Shown: positions 8,538 through 15,779, counted from the stretch's first letter. The stretch: 15,906 nt of DNA from Deltaproteobacteria bacterium (GCA_021737245.1 JAIPEI010000036.1:1-15906); one strand, 5' to 3'. Notes: generated by a model not told the origin, from the sequence alone. Numbers and translations: made by a program.

Positions 8538-10965
8538 TTCTCCCCTTCTTCTCCGGCCTCGATTCCCCCGCCTCCGGGTACTTGATCCTCTGGTGGAAGA
8601 TGCCCGCGAGGGTCTTGTTGAAGTTCTTGGCGATTTCGTGGAGATCCTTCAGGGTGAGCTCGCACTCGTCCAGCTGGCCGTCGGAAAAGGCCTTGTTGAT
8701 CATCTTGTGGACCGTCCCCTGGATCCTGGACGGCGTGGGCTCGCTCAGGGACCGCGAGGCCGCTTCCACCATGTCGGCCAGCATCACCAGCCCCGCCTCC
8801 TTGGTCTGCGGTTTGGGCCCCGGATAGCGGAAGTCCTCTTCCTTGACGTGGGAGTACTTTCCCGCGCGGGTCTCCGCCCGCTCCCGGGCCTTCTGATAGA
8901 AGTAGGTGATCAAACTGGTTCCGTGATGCTGCTGGATGGTGTCGATGATCTCGCTTCCCAGCCCGTGCTTCCTGGCCAGCTCTACGCCGTCTTTGACGTG
9001 GGCGGTGAGGACGAGGCCGCTCATGGAGGGGGCCAGCTTCTCGTGCTTGTTTTCCCCCCCCTGCTGGTTCTCGATGAAGTAGAGGGGTTTTTTCATCTTG
9101 CCGATGTCGTGGTAGTAGGCGCAGACCTTGGCGAGGAGCGGGTTGGCGTTCACGGCCTGGGCCGTGGCCTCGACCAGATTGCTGATGATGACGCTGTGGT
9201 GGTAGGTCCCCGGAGCCTGTACCAGGAGCTTCCGGAGAAGCGGCTGATCCAGGCTGGCAAGCTCGAGAAGCTTGATGTCCGTGGTGAACCCGAAGGACAT
9301 CTCGATGAGGGGAAGGAAGCCCGTGGCGATGATCGCGGCGAGGATGCCTCCCGCGAAACCCGCGCTCACGGCGATCAGGGCCTCGAAGGAGTACAGGGTG
9401 CCGTAGATCATTTCAATGCACAGGGCCAGAAGCACGTTGATGAGGCTGACCTTGAGCCCCGCCTTGATCAGGGTTCCCCGTTCGGTGCAGCGGCGGACGC
9501 CGTAAGCTGCGACGAGACTGCCCAGGAAGAAGTAGACGAACAGGGCGACCTGCCCGCCGCAGACCAGGGAGGCGAGCACGGCGATGATCAGCGAAAAGCT
9601 CGTGGCGACGGCCAGGCCCTGGAAGATGGAGAGAAGCATCCCCGCGCAGGCCACCGGCATGGCGTAGATCAGGCTCCTGGGGCTCATGAAGGTGAACCCC
9701 CGCGCCACCTCGTCCGCCACGAACCGGTATGCCCAGGCGAATACGAAGAGCCCGATCAGGGTGACAGCGTTGAACACCAGGTCCCGTCTGTCCTCGCGAA
9801 GGACCTTGAGCCCTCGAAACCCCACCAGGTACATGACGGTGAAGAACAGCCCGATCAGAACGGTCATGGCGGGAATTCGGCCCAGCATGTCCAGGCGATC
9901 CCGGGAACGGAACTCGCCGGCGAGCTTTTCCAAATGCTCCGGGCCGATGCGCTCGCCTTCACGCACGAGCATCTCACCCTTCTTGATCTTGAAGTAGGTG
10001 GGCTTGACGCCGCTCCGGGCGGCTTCCTTTCGGAGCTCGGTTTCCCGCTGGTTGAAGGTGACGTTCGGCTGAAGCAGGGCCGTGGCCAGCTCCACCGCCA
10101 CGGCTGCAGCGGCGGGATTCCCAAGCTGCTTTGCAATGTCATCCGCCTGGCCTTCCACGTAAGCCGCGGCGCTCCCCATGTCGTAAAACCGATCCAGGTT
10201 TTCGACCCGGGTTTCCTGCCGGGTGTAAAGGTCGTGCAGGATGATCCCGCCCTTTTCGGCCTGGGACAGCAGACGGTCGCCGTTCGCCACGATCCCCTTT
10301 CCCAGGATGCGTCCCAGGAGGGGAACAACGGCCTGCTCCACCCCTGTCGAGAATCGGTTTTCCCTGAGGCGTTCGAAAAGCGTTTCATCCGGGGTAAGAT
10401 CCAGGATGCCGAAAAAACGGTCCCGGATCGGGGCTGTCTCTTCGGGACCGGACTGCGCTTCGATTCCAGCCTCCGGACCGGGGAGCTCCTGACTTTCCGG
10501 CGGGAAGACCTCCTCGTAGGGCCTTCGCGCGAAGGCGAACGCTTCCCTTACACGGGAGAGAAGGTCGGACAGGGTGCGATCGAAGTCGTAGACCGCGAGG
10601 GCCTGCTTGGCCGCTTCGCCCCGGTTCCGTTCGGTCTGCTCCCTGTTTTCGATCAGAAAGTCGTGGCTCGCCTTGATCCCGGTCTCGGCCACGTCTCCGA
10701 TCTGGTAGTCTGGCCCCTGGGTCAGGATGTTGGGAAAGAGAAGCACCGCGAACAGAGTGCTCAGCAGCACGAGACAGCCCCAGAGAAGACGCTCGTGGGT
10801 CAACCAGGGAAGGGGCGCGGCTGGCTTCTTCCGGGCGGCGTCCCTCTCCCCCTTTCCGGAGGAGGGCCTGGGGCCGTTCCCGGCCTTCCTGTCCGCCTTG
10901 ACGCCGGGCCTCGCCGCAGCTCCGTCCCCTCGGTTGAGGGGTCTGAGTTTTTCCTTGTCGTTCAT
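8437..10965 (-). CDS. 7TM-HD family membrane phosphohydrolase (PgpH/YqfF-like, candidate c-di-AMP phosphodiesterase)
   Basis: This 842-residue membrane enzyme has a charged cytoplasmic N-terminus, one membrane helix (about 59-80), a large extracytoplasmic 7TMR-HD domain (about 85-360), a block of about seven helices (about 365-555) and a cytoplasmic HD domain (about 585-790). HD ligands are visible: YHHSV (588-592), YYHDIGK (617-623, H619/D620), TAHVKDG (654-660), QQHHGTS (678-684) and LADMVEA (729-735). Listeria PgpH of the same architecture hydrolyses c-di-AMP to pApA; that activity here is inferred from family membership, and no c-di-AMP cyclase is in the window. The ATG overlaps the TGA of the PhoH gene (ATGA). 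The basic, low-complexity tail after about residue 795 overlaps ybeY by 101 bases and looks like an overprinted extension, not part of the HD fold. Confidence 0.93.
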   Translation of the reverse strand: MNDKEKLRPLNRGDGAAARPGVKADRKAGNGPRPSSGKGERDAARKKPAAPLPWLTHERLLWGCLVLLSTLFAVLLFPNILTQGPDYQIGDVAETGIKASHDFLIENREQTERNRGEAAKQALAVYDFDRTLSDLLSRVREAFAFARRPYEEVFPPESQELPGPEAGIEAQSGPEETAPIRDRFFGILDLTPDETLFERLRENRFSTGVEQAVVPLLGRILGKGIVANGDRLLSQAEKGGIILHDLYTRQETRVENLDRFYDMGSAAAYVEGQADDIAKQLGNPAAAAVAVELATALLQPNVTFNQRETELRKEAARSGVKPTYFKIKKGEMLVREGERIGPEHLEKLAGEFRSRDRLDMLGRIPAMTVLIGLFFTVMYLVGFRGLKVLREDRRDLVFNAVTLIGLFVFAWAYRFVADEVARGFTFMSPRSLIYAMPVACAGMLLSIFQGLAVATSFSLIIAVLASLVCGGQVALFVYFFLGSLVAAYGVRRCTERGTLIKAGLKVSLINVLLALCIEMIYGTLYSFEALIAVSAGFAGGILAAIIATGFLPLIEMSFGFTTDIKLLELASLDQPLLRKLLVQAPGTYHHSVIISNLVEATAQAVNANPLLAKVCAYYHDIGKMKKPLYFIENQQGGENKHEKLAPSMSGLVLTAHVKDGVELARKHGLGSEIIDTIQQHHGTSLITYFYQKARERAETRAGKYSHVKEEDFRYPGPKPQTKEAGLVMLADMVEAASRSLSEPTPSRIQGTVHKMINKAFSDGQLDECELTLKDLHEIAKNFNKTLAGIFHQRIKYPEAGESRPEKKGRNGYPDQRPEEDTGARKADDTPRNDKSLRRLGLS

Positions 10966-12020
10966 CGGGATTGTATCCGTTCTGGATCGTTTCGGCCTGA
11001 ACGCGGGTCCGTGTCCGGTCGGGGTTTGGGTTTGGACCGCTCCTGCTCCGCCTTTTCGTACGCCTCGATGATTTCCTGTACCAGAGGATGGCGGATGACG
11101 TCCTCCCGGCCGAAGTAGAGAAAACCGATGCCTTCGATCCCTCTCAGGATTTTCCCCGCCTCGATCAAGCCGGAGGTGGTTCCGTTTGGAAGATCGGTCT
11201 GGGTGACGTCACCCGTGATGACGGCCTTGGAGCTGAAACCGAGCCGGGTCAGAAACATCTTCATCTGATCGGTTGTGGCGTTCTGTGCCTCGTCGAGAAT
11301 CACAAAGGAATCGTTGAGGGTTCGACCTCTCATGAATGCGAGCGGGGCTACCTCGATTACCCCTCTCTGGATCATCCTGGAGGCGTCCTCGAATTCCATC
11401 ATGTCATGCAGGGCGTCGTACAGGGGCCTGAGGTACGGGTTCACCTTCTCGTAGAGATCGCCCGGTAAAAACCCCAGGTGCTCTCCGGCCTCCACGGCCG
11501 GCCTGGCCAGAACCACTCGTTTGATCTCCTTCCGCGCCAGGGCGGAAACGGCCATGGCCATGGCCAGGTAGGTCTTTCCGGTTCCCGCCGGTCCGACGCC
11601 GAACACAATATCGTATCTTCGAATGCTGTCAATATAATCTTTCTGATTGACGGTCTTGGGCGCGATCACCTTTTTGCTCGAGGTGATGTACACGCGGTCC
11701 ATGAAGATCTGCTTCAGATCCGCGGACCGGTCTCCGCTCAGGATGCGGGTGGCGTACTCCACGTCACTGTCGTAGATCGGGTAGTTGTGTTGAATCAGCT
11801 CGTACAGCTGGAGGAGGATCTTGGCGCCCAGCTCGATTTCCCAATCCCTTCCTTGAAGAATAAACTCGTTGCCTCGCACATTCACTGTAAGACCGACTTT
11901 GTCTTCCAGCTTTTTGAGGTTGCTGTTGTGTTCACCACAGAGCGAGCGTACAAGCTTCGGATCCTCGAAGCTCAACTTTTTGCTTTCAATTCCGCTTTTC
12001 ATGTTTTTTTTATTTACCAA
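10962..12020 (-). CDS. ybeZ: PhoH-family ATPase (YbeZ-like)
   Basis: This 352-residue P-loop protein belongs to the PhoH/YbeZ family, predicted ATPases or RNA helicases that partner with YbeY in RNA processing. It has an N-terminal KH-like region (about 15-100), Walker A GPAGTGKT (143-150), ARPAVEAGEHLGFLPGD (172-188), Walker B VILDEAQN (240-247) and TGDVTQTDLP (269-278). The tail after about residue 325 is charged and variable. The start is called as a TTG at 12020, because AGAGG lies seven bases upstream. The ATG at 12002, six codons later, has only an A-rich stretch before it and is the alternative. The TTG directly follows the TGA of a four-codon reading frame (12021-12035). It appears to be the first gene of the long minus-strand run. 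Confidence 0.93.
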   Translation of the reverse strand: MVNKKNMKSGIESKKLSFEDPKLVRSLCGEHNSNLKKLEDKVGLTVNVRGNEFILQGRDWEIELGAKILLQLYELIQHNYPIYDSDVEYATRILSGDRSADLKQIFMDRVYITSSKKVIAPKTVNQKDYIDSIRRYDIVFGVGPAGTGKTYLAMAMAVSALARKEIKRVVLARPAVEAGEHLGFLPGDLYEKVNPYLRPLYDALHDMMEFEDASRMIQRGVIEVAPLAFMRGRTLNDSFVILDEAQNATTDQMKMFLTRLGFSSKAVITGDVTQTDLPNGTTSGLIEAGKILRGIEGIGFLYFGREDVIRHPLVQEIIEAYEKAEQERSKPKPRPDTDPRSGRNDPERIQSR

Positions 12021-12027
12021 TCAATTT

Positions 12028-12032
12028 CCTCT
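12028..12032 (-). promoter_or_regulatory. Ribosome-binding site for the TTG start of the PhoH-like gene
   Basis: AGAGG on the minus strand is seven bases before the TTG at 12018-12020. It lies inside a four-codon reading frame (12021-12035) whose TGA touches the TTG. Confidence 0.55.
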
Positions 12033-12147
12033 CATGAGCAGGAAGACCTCCATTTTACCCCGATCTTTCGGCCCTGAATGAGAAAAGCCCCGGGAATGCC
12101 TCCCTCTGTCTGCGTTCTCAGGAAGGAAGGCGCTGGGGCCTCTTGGA

Positions 12148-12420
12148 TCAGTCTCCGTGGAATTGGGCGAGTACACGGCGCTCCCGGGGGCGATTATCGA
12201 AGTCCGGGAGCACGATCTGCTGCCAACTGCCGAGGGCGAGCATACCATCGATCACGGGAACATGCAATGAGGGCCCGATCAGCGCAGCACGCACGTGGCC
12301 GTATCCGTTGCCGTTCCCCCACCGGGCGTCGTGAGCACAGGGGATGGTCTCGGGTGTGATGTCGATCAGGTCGGTTCGAGCCGTGGTGGAGAACCGAAGC
12401 TCACGGGTTTCAACGGGCAT
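12148..12420 (-). CDS. YjbQ/UPF0047-family protein with internal in-frame deletion (likely decayed)
   Basis: The 90-residue product matches the YjbQ (UPF0047) family at both ends. The N-terminus reads MPVETRELRFSTTARTDLID followed by IT, the usual first strand and DIT motif. The C-terminal half (from about residue 28) reads AHDARWGNGNGYGHVRAAL, then GPSLHVPVIDG, LGSWQQIVLPDFDNRPRERR and ends FHGD. Normal members are about 135-140 residues. About 50 residues between DIT and the His/GNG segment are missing, including the stretch that usually carries the conserved HTTA or GSTA motif. The frame is unbroken, so this is an internal deletion, not a frameshift. YjbQ proteins have been linked to a side thiamin-phosphate synthase activity, but their role is unsettled. 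The remnant is unlikely to fold normally. A GGAGG lies ten bases before the ATG. An assembly collapse cannot be excluded. Confidence 0.75.
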   Translation of the reverse strand: MPVETRELRFSTTARTDLIDITPETIPCAHDARWGNGNGYGHVRAALIGPSLHVPVIDGMLALGSWQQIVLPDFDNRPRERRVLAQFHGD

Positions 12421-12575
12421 GATGGCTGTTCCTCCGAAAAAAAACAGGGATGTCGTGCTCCCAGGCGGCTTCTAACACACGCATGAAGGGGGATCAAGGG
12501 GGTGGTATCGGTGTCGGTGAAGGGCAGGAGTGCGGTCTCGTTCGTGGCGGAGCTCGACGTCCACTGCTCTGGTGT

Positions 12576-13013
12576 TTACAGGAGCGCCTTCAGGGCCTGC
12601 TCGATCCGGGGCCGGGGCACGGCCCCCACAATCCGGTCGACCTCCCGGCCTCCCTTGAAGAGGAGCATCGTGGGAATACTTTGAACCCCGAACCGCGAGG
12701 AGGTGGAAGGGTTCTCGTCTACGTTCAGCTTGGCGACCATCAACCGGCCCGCATAGTCGAGCGCCAGCTCGTCCAGGACGGGCGCCACGGTTCGACAGGG
12801 TCCGCACCAGGGCGCCCAGCAGTCCACGAGCACGGGAACCGGCGATGAAATCACATCCTGCTGGAAGGTTCCGTCGGTCACCTCCAGCGGGCCCGGCGCC
12901 TGCAAGGGGGCCTTGCAGCGTCCGCAGACGGGTCTGTGCTCCATTCGATCCCGGGGGACCCGGTTTCGCGTGCCGCAGGACGGGCAACGAAGAATCAGCT
13001 CATTCTCCTTCAT
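12576..13013 (-). CDS. trxC: Zinc-ribbon thioredoxin (thioredoxin 2, TrxC type)
   Basis: This 145-residue cytoplasmic thiol-disulfide reductase has an N-terminal zinc ribbon with two cysteine pairs (C10/C13 and C30/C33: RCPSCG and VCGRCK). A thioredoxin fold follows (about 40-145) with the active site WAPWCGPCR (66-74; C70, C73) and the cis-proline loop SIPTMLLF (112-119). Length and layout match TrxC. The open frame runs upstream to 13154, but MKENELILRCPSCG is the typical N-terminus and GGAG lies five bases before the ATG, so 13013 is chosen. The gene follows the AF1514-like gene after 26 bases, so the two are probably cotranscribed. A 155-base gap leads to the YjbQ-like gene. Zinc-ribbon thioredoxins elsewhere respond to oxidative stress; regulation here is not visible. 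Confidence 0.93.
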   Translation of the reverse strand: MKENELILRCPSCGTRNRVPRDRMEHRPVCGRCKAPLQAPGPLEVTDGTFQQDVISSPVPVLVDCWAPWCGPCRTVAPVLDELALDYAGRLMVAKLNVDENPSTSSRFGVQSIPTMLLFKGGREVDRIVGAVPRPRIEQALKALL

Positions 13014-13039
13014 GGTCGCTCCGGTACAGGTCTCCCTTC

Positions 13040-13339
13040 TCAGGTCATGTCTCCGAAAATGAAGTAGTAGGCGCCGCCGTTGACGTCGACTGTGAGGCTG
13101 CCGCCCCGCGTCTCGGCGTAAACCACCCAGCCGGGCTTCTCCTCGCTGCAGCACTCCACCTGTGGGGAGAAGGCCCCGGTCGCGCGGTCATACCAGCCGA
13201 GCAGCATGGGGTCGGTCATCCGCTTTCGGGCCTCTTCCACGGCCCTCTCCCTGGCGCCTTCCATCCCGGCCCCTTGTTCTGCGTCGACCGCCACCGGGTT
13301 GGGCAGCATGTCGCGGGTCAACTCTGCACAGCTCACCAT
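13040..13339 (-). CDS. Small AF1514-like (DUF5619-type) protein of unknown function
   Basis: This 99-residue soluble protein has no signal peptide or membrane helix. The N-terminal half is acidic and helical (about 22-42), followed by MTDPMLLGWYDRATGAFSPQ (41-60), the Cys pair VECC (61-64), and a C-terminal strand region, ETRGGSLTVDVNGGAYYFIF (76-95). The LLGWYD...SPQVEC and VDVN...Y.F pattern reminds me of AF1514/DUF5619 proteins of archaea and sulfate reducers; this is from memory and was not searched. The start at 13339 is chosen over the upstream frame extension to 13462 because a perfect AGGAGG is five bases before it. A sigma70-like promoter lies 84 bases upstream. It precedes a thioredoxin gene by 26 bases, and the paired cysteines hint at a redox link (inference). 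Confidence 0.7.
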   Translation of the reverse strand: MVSCAELTRDMLPNPVAVDAEQGAGMEGARERAVEEARKRMTDPMLLGWYDRATGAFSPQVECCSEEKPGWVVYAETRGGSLTVDVNGGAYYFIFGDMT

Positions 13340-13422
13340 GATATCCTCCTGCTCGTTGTGCTTCACGCACGATTCGCCTTCAGGGTGATTCCGCATGCAC
13401 GTGCTGCGGCGATCCTCGCAGT

Positions 13423-13450
13423 ATAATAACCACGATTGACGGATTCGCAA
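13423..13450 (-). promoter_or_regulatory. Candidate sigma70-type promoter for the AF1514-like/trxC pair
   Basis: On the minus strand, TTGCGA (13445-13450) and TATTAT (13423-13428) are separated by 16 bases. They match four and five of six consensus positions. This would give a leader of roughly 75-80 bases before the ATG at 13339. A second -10-like TATACT overlaps it. Confidence 0.4.
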
Positions 13451-13611
13451 GAACCGGCTCACCCGCCACTGGAAACGCTATAACCCATTGAAATTCCGAG
13501 CTCGGATCTCGAAGCTTCGGGCTTTTTACGGCTCCATCGTGATTGACTGCAATGCAGTAAGGGGGCGGCTCCGGCCCGAATGATCCGGAGACGCCGTCAC
13601 GCAACCGGCAA

Positions 13612-13652
13612 GCCGGGTGGGGGGGCGCCGGATCCCCGGCGGATCGCCCGGC
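13612..13652. repeat. Nested GC-rich inverted repeat
   Basis: GCCGGG (13612-13617) pairs with CCCGGC (13647-13652). Inside it, CGCCGG-ATCC-CCGGCG (13626-13641) forms a perfect 6-bp stem with a four-base loop. Just left, CCGGC-AA-GCCGG overlaps the outer arm and offers an alternative pairing. No U-tract follows on either side. Confidence 0.6.
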
Positions 13653-13728
13653 TGCTTGCTATTTGGCCCCGTTCGAGGTAGCTTGCATCCAGAAAGGGTC
13701 TTTTTTGCCAATCTCATCGTCGATCGGC

Positions 13729-13788
13729 GAGGTGCCTTGTGGGCGTACTCCAGTACGCCTCCGCGTCACCTCTTGATCTTCTTGATCT
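13729..13788. repeat. Bulged hairpin followed by tandem TCTTGATCT repeat
   Basis: GAGGTG (13729-13734) pairs with CACCTC (13767-13772). Across an internal loop, GGCGTAC-TCCA-GTACGCC (13742-13759) forms a perfect 7-bp inner stem. TCTTGATCT then occurs twice in direct tandem (13771-13788), followed by an A-run. The two-part stem suggests a structured RNA or a mobile repeat unit. The strand of action is unknown. Confidence 0.6.
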
Positions 13789-13826
13789 TGACAAAAAATC
13801 CTCCTTTCTGAATTGGAAACGCAGCA

Positions 13827-13882
13827 ATGCCCGAAGTTCGCTTATATGGGCATGAGGTAGGGTTTATCCCGGACTGCAACCC
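13827..13882 (+). promoter_or_regulatory. Structured 5' leader of the HD-domain gene
   Basis: ATGCCC (13827-13832) pairs with GGGCAT (13848-13853) around a 15-base loop, and GGGTT (13860-13864) pairs with AACCC (13878-13882). The Shine-Dalgarno GGAGG of the HD gene follows about ten bases later. It may be a cis-regulatory leader or the edge of the repeat element to its left. Confidence 0.35.
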
Positions 13883-13902
13883 GGAAAAAGAAGGAGGAAC
13901 CC

Positions 13903-14484
13903 ATGACGTCGAACGCGCCCACACGCGAGGAGGCCTTTCAGCTCCTCGAGGAGTTCAACAGCAACGAGAGCCTCATCAAGCACGCCCTGGCCGTCGAGGC
14001 TGTGATGCGCTACATGGCCCGCAAACGGGGCGAGGACGAGGAAGAGTGGGGGGTCATCGGCCTGATTCACGATCTGGATTACGAAAGGTTTCCGGACCGG
14101 CACTGCACCAAGACCGAGGAGATCCTCCACGATCGGGGGTGGCCCGAGGACTACATCCGCGCGGTGGTGAGCCACGGTTGGGGGATCTGCTCCGACGTCA
14201 AACCGGAGACGGATCTGGAGAAAACCCTTTACGCGATCGACGAGCTTACGGGCCTCGTGGTGACCACCGCCCTGGTCCGCCCCTCCAGGAGCGTCATGGA
14301 CCTGAAGGCCAAGTCGGTAAAGAAGAAGTGGAAGGACAAGCGCTTCGCCGCGGGCGTGGATCGGTCCATCATCGAGCGGGGCGCGGAGATGCTCGGCGTG
14401 GAGCTGGGGGAGCTCATCACGGACACGATCGCGGGCATGCGCGAGGTCGCCCCGGAGATCGGTCTCGAGGGTGAACCCGCTTAG
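13903..14484 (+). CDS. HD-domain metal-dependent phosphohydrolase, unknown substrate
   Basis: This 193-residue soluble protein is a compact HD-superfamily hydrolase. Likely metal ligands are H27 (SLIKHALAVE), H56/D57 (GLIHDLDYERFPD), H91 (AVVSHGWG) and D113 (AIDELTGL). Conserved AIDELTGL and KAKSVKKKWKDKRFAAGVDR (136-155) match a widespread group of small bacterial HD hydrolases. Their substrate is unproven, and nucleotide or phosphate-ester hydrolysis is only inferred from the fold. There is no signal peptide or membrane segment. The start has a strong AAGGAGG six bases upstream. It opens a plus-strand pair, with dacB following after 59 bases, and its leader carries hairpins (13827-13882). 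Confidence 0.88.
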   Translation: MTSNAPTREEAFQLLEEFNSNESLIKHALAVEAVMRYMARKRGEDEEEWGVIGLIHDLDYERFPDRHCTKTEEILHDRGWPEDYIRAVVSHGWGICSDVKPETDLEKTLYAIDELTGLVVTTALVRPSRSVMDLKAKSVKKKWKDKRFAAGVDRSIIERGAEMLGVELGELITDTIAGMREVAPEIGLEGEPA

Positions 14485-14543
14485 CCGTCCGGGTCGTCCG
14501 CCTCCATGGGTGTGAAAATCCCGGTCCCCCGGAGATCATCTGT

Positions 14544-15779
14544 ATGAAAAGACGGTTCGATTGGATCCTGGTCGCCTGTTTTCTGATCGTCGCCGTTTCG
14601 GTACACGGCGATGCCCGGGCCGGGACGGATGAGCGTCTTGCAATCCTTGCAGGCGGGGGGGCGGTCATGGCCGTGGGCGCGGACGGAAGGGTGTTGGTCT
14701 CGCACCGGCCGGACAAGCCCCTCGTGCCCGCCTCGGTCCTCAAGATCGTCACCGCGGCGGCCGCCATGGAAGTGCTGGGCCCCGGTTACCGATTCGAGAC
14801 CCTGTTCCGCAGGACGCCGGAGGGCGACCTGGTGGTTTCAGGCCGGGGGGACCCCCACCTGGTATCCGAGGAGCTCGAGCGGATCGCCGGCGCGTTGAAA
14901 TCGAAGGGGCTGAAGCGCGTCCGCCACGTCCTGCTGGACAACCGCTACTTCGAACCGGGCCTTGTGCTCCATGGAACGAATCGGAGCCTCAACCCGTACG
15001 ACGCTTACAACGGGGCCTTGTGCGTCAACTTCAACACGATCTGCGTCCGGGTGGACAGCCGGGGAAGCGTAAAATCGGCGGAGCCTCAGACCCCCCTTAC
15101 GGACCTCGCTTGCAGGGCGGCGCTCGATAGCGGTATGAAGGGCCGGGTGCGCCTCAACCTGGTCGCGAGCCCCGAGCAGTGCCTGCTCTATGCCGGCGAG
15201 CTCCTGCAGGCGTTCCTTCGGGAAAAGGGCATCTCCGTGGACGGCGAGGTGCGGCGGTGCGAGGAGGACCCGGAGGCCTTCCCCCGACTGTATGTCCACC
15301 GGTCCACCTGGACCCTCGAGGAGCTTCTCGAGAAGATGTTCCGCCACTCCAACAACTTCATGGCCAATCAGATCTTTCTGGCCATGGGCGCATCCCGCTT
15401 CGGTCCACCGGCCACGCCGGAAAAGGCGAGGTGCGCAGTGGACCGCTTTCTGAAGGCCGCAGGTATCGAGGGGGTTCACATGGAGGAGGGGTCCGGCCTC
15501 AGCCGCAGGACCCGCATCACCGCCAGGCAGATGATCCGCGTGCTGGAGCGCTTTCGGCCCCACCGGCGCCTGCTCGAGTACGGACAGCGGGCCTGGACCA
15601 AGACCGGGACCCTCCACGACGTCAAGTCCCTTGCGGGGTACCTGGCCCTGGAAACCGGGGGACCGGTGGCCTTTGTCATCCTCCTGAACGGGGAGGGGCA
15701 CGGGTACCGCAGCCGTGAGCGGATCTTCTCCTTCCTCAGGGACGAGCTCCTCTTCCGACCGCCGCACAAAACTCCTTGA
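14544..15779 (+). CDS. dacB: D-alanyl-D-alanine carboxypeptidase/endopeptidase (PBP4, DacB family)
   Basis: This 411-residue exported penicillin-binding protein of peptidase family S13 trims or cleaves D-Ala-containing peptide bonds in periplasmic peptidoglycan. A signal peptide (about 1-26, cut likely after DARA) is followed by the catalytic SxxK in PASVLKIVTAA (62-72; S64, K67), the SxN motif in FRHSNNFMANQ (266-276; S269, N271), EEGSGLSRRTRIT (314-326) and KTG in TKTGTLHDV (352-360). All three active-site motifs are intact. It is shorter than E. coli PBP4 (477), with a reduced insert between SxxK and SxN. GGAG lies nine bases before the ATG. It follows the HD gene by 59 bases, so cotranscription is likely but a functional link is not obvious. 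No terminator is evident in the remaining 127 bases. Confidence 0.94.
   Translation: MKRRFDWILVACFLIVAVSVHGDARAGTDERLAILAGGGAVMAVGADGRVLVSHRPDKPLVPASVLKIVTAAAAMEVLGPGYRFETLFRRTPEGDLVVSGRGDPHLVSEELERIAGALKSKGLKRVRHVLLDNRYFEPGLVLHGTNRSLNPYDAYNGALCVNFNTICVRVDSRGSVKSAEPQTPLTDLACRAALDSGMKGRVRLNLVASPEQCLLYAGELLQAFLREKGISVDGEVRRCEEDPEAFPRLYVHRSTWTLEELLEKMFRHSNNFMANQIFLAMGASRFGPPATPEKARCAVDRFLKAAGIEGVHMEEGSGLSRRTRITARQMIRVLERFRPHRRLLEYGQRAWTKTGTLHDVKSLAGYLALETGGPVAFVILLNGEGHGYRSRERIFSFLRDELLFRPPHKTP

Larger units (their letters stand above)
13340..13902. other. Divergent intergenic region, repeat- and hairpin-rich, no gene seen
   Basis: These 563 bases separate the minus-strand AF1514-like gene from the plus-strand HD gene. 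They hold the candidate promoter at 13423-13450, a nested GC-rich hairpin at 13612-13652, a bulged hairpin at 13729-13772, a tandem 9-mer at 13771-13788 and two hairpins in the HD gene leader at 13827-13882. Open frames of 60-74 codons exist on both strands but lack good ribosome-binding sites and follow the repeats, so they are not called. The stretch GGGCTTTTTACGGCTCCATC (13519-13538) resembles a sequence I recall as dispersed in related genomes; not verified. Confidence 0.6.

Noticed and set aside
8383..11118. Very long plus-strand open frame (911 codons)
   Set aside because: Antisense to the 7TM-HD gene; no recognisable domain, composition typical of a shadow frame.
12040..12090. TAAAAT on the minus strand as a -10 for the PhoH-like gene
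   Set aside because: The matching -35 position (CATTCA) agrees with the consensus at only two bases.
12021..12248. 75-codon minus-strand frame upstream of the PhoH-like gene
   Set aside because: Overlaps the YjbQ-like gene in another frame and has no recognisable pattern; only its last four codons are of interest as a possible mini-frame.
12420..12484. Minus-strand 24-codon frame starting at 12484
   Set aside because: No Shine-Dalgarno sequence and it ends inside the YjbQ-like start; too short to support.
13495..13527. CGAAGCTTCGGGCTTTTT as an intrinsic terminator
   Set aside because: The palindromes CCGAGCTCGG and CGAAGCTTCG cannot form a stable hairpin right before the T-run, and no gene ends upstream on the plus strand.
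13526..13811. Overlapping reading frames of about 60 codons on both strands in the divergent intergenic region
   Set aside because: They run through inverted and tandem repeats, lack good ribosome-binding sites and show no domain pattern; best read as by-products of repeat sequence.
13788..13853. TTGACA at 13788-13793 as a promoter for the HD gene
   Set aside because: No acceptable -10 hexamer at 16-18 bases; the later TTATAT is too far away.
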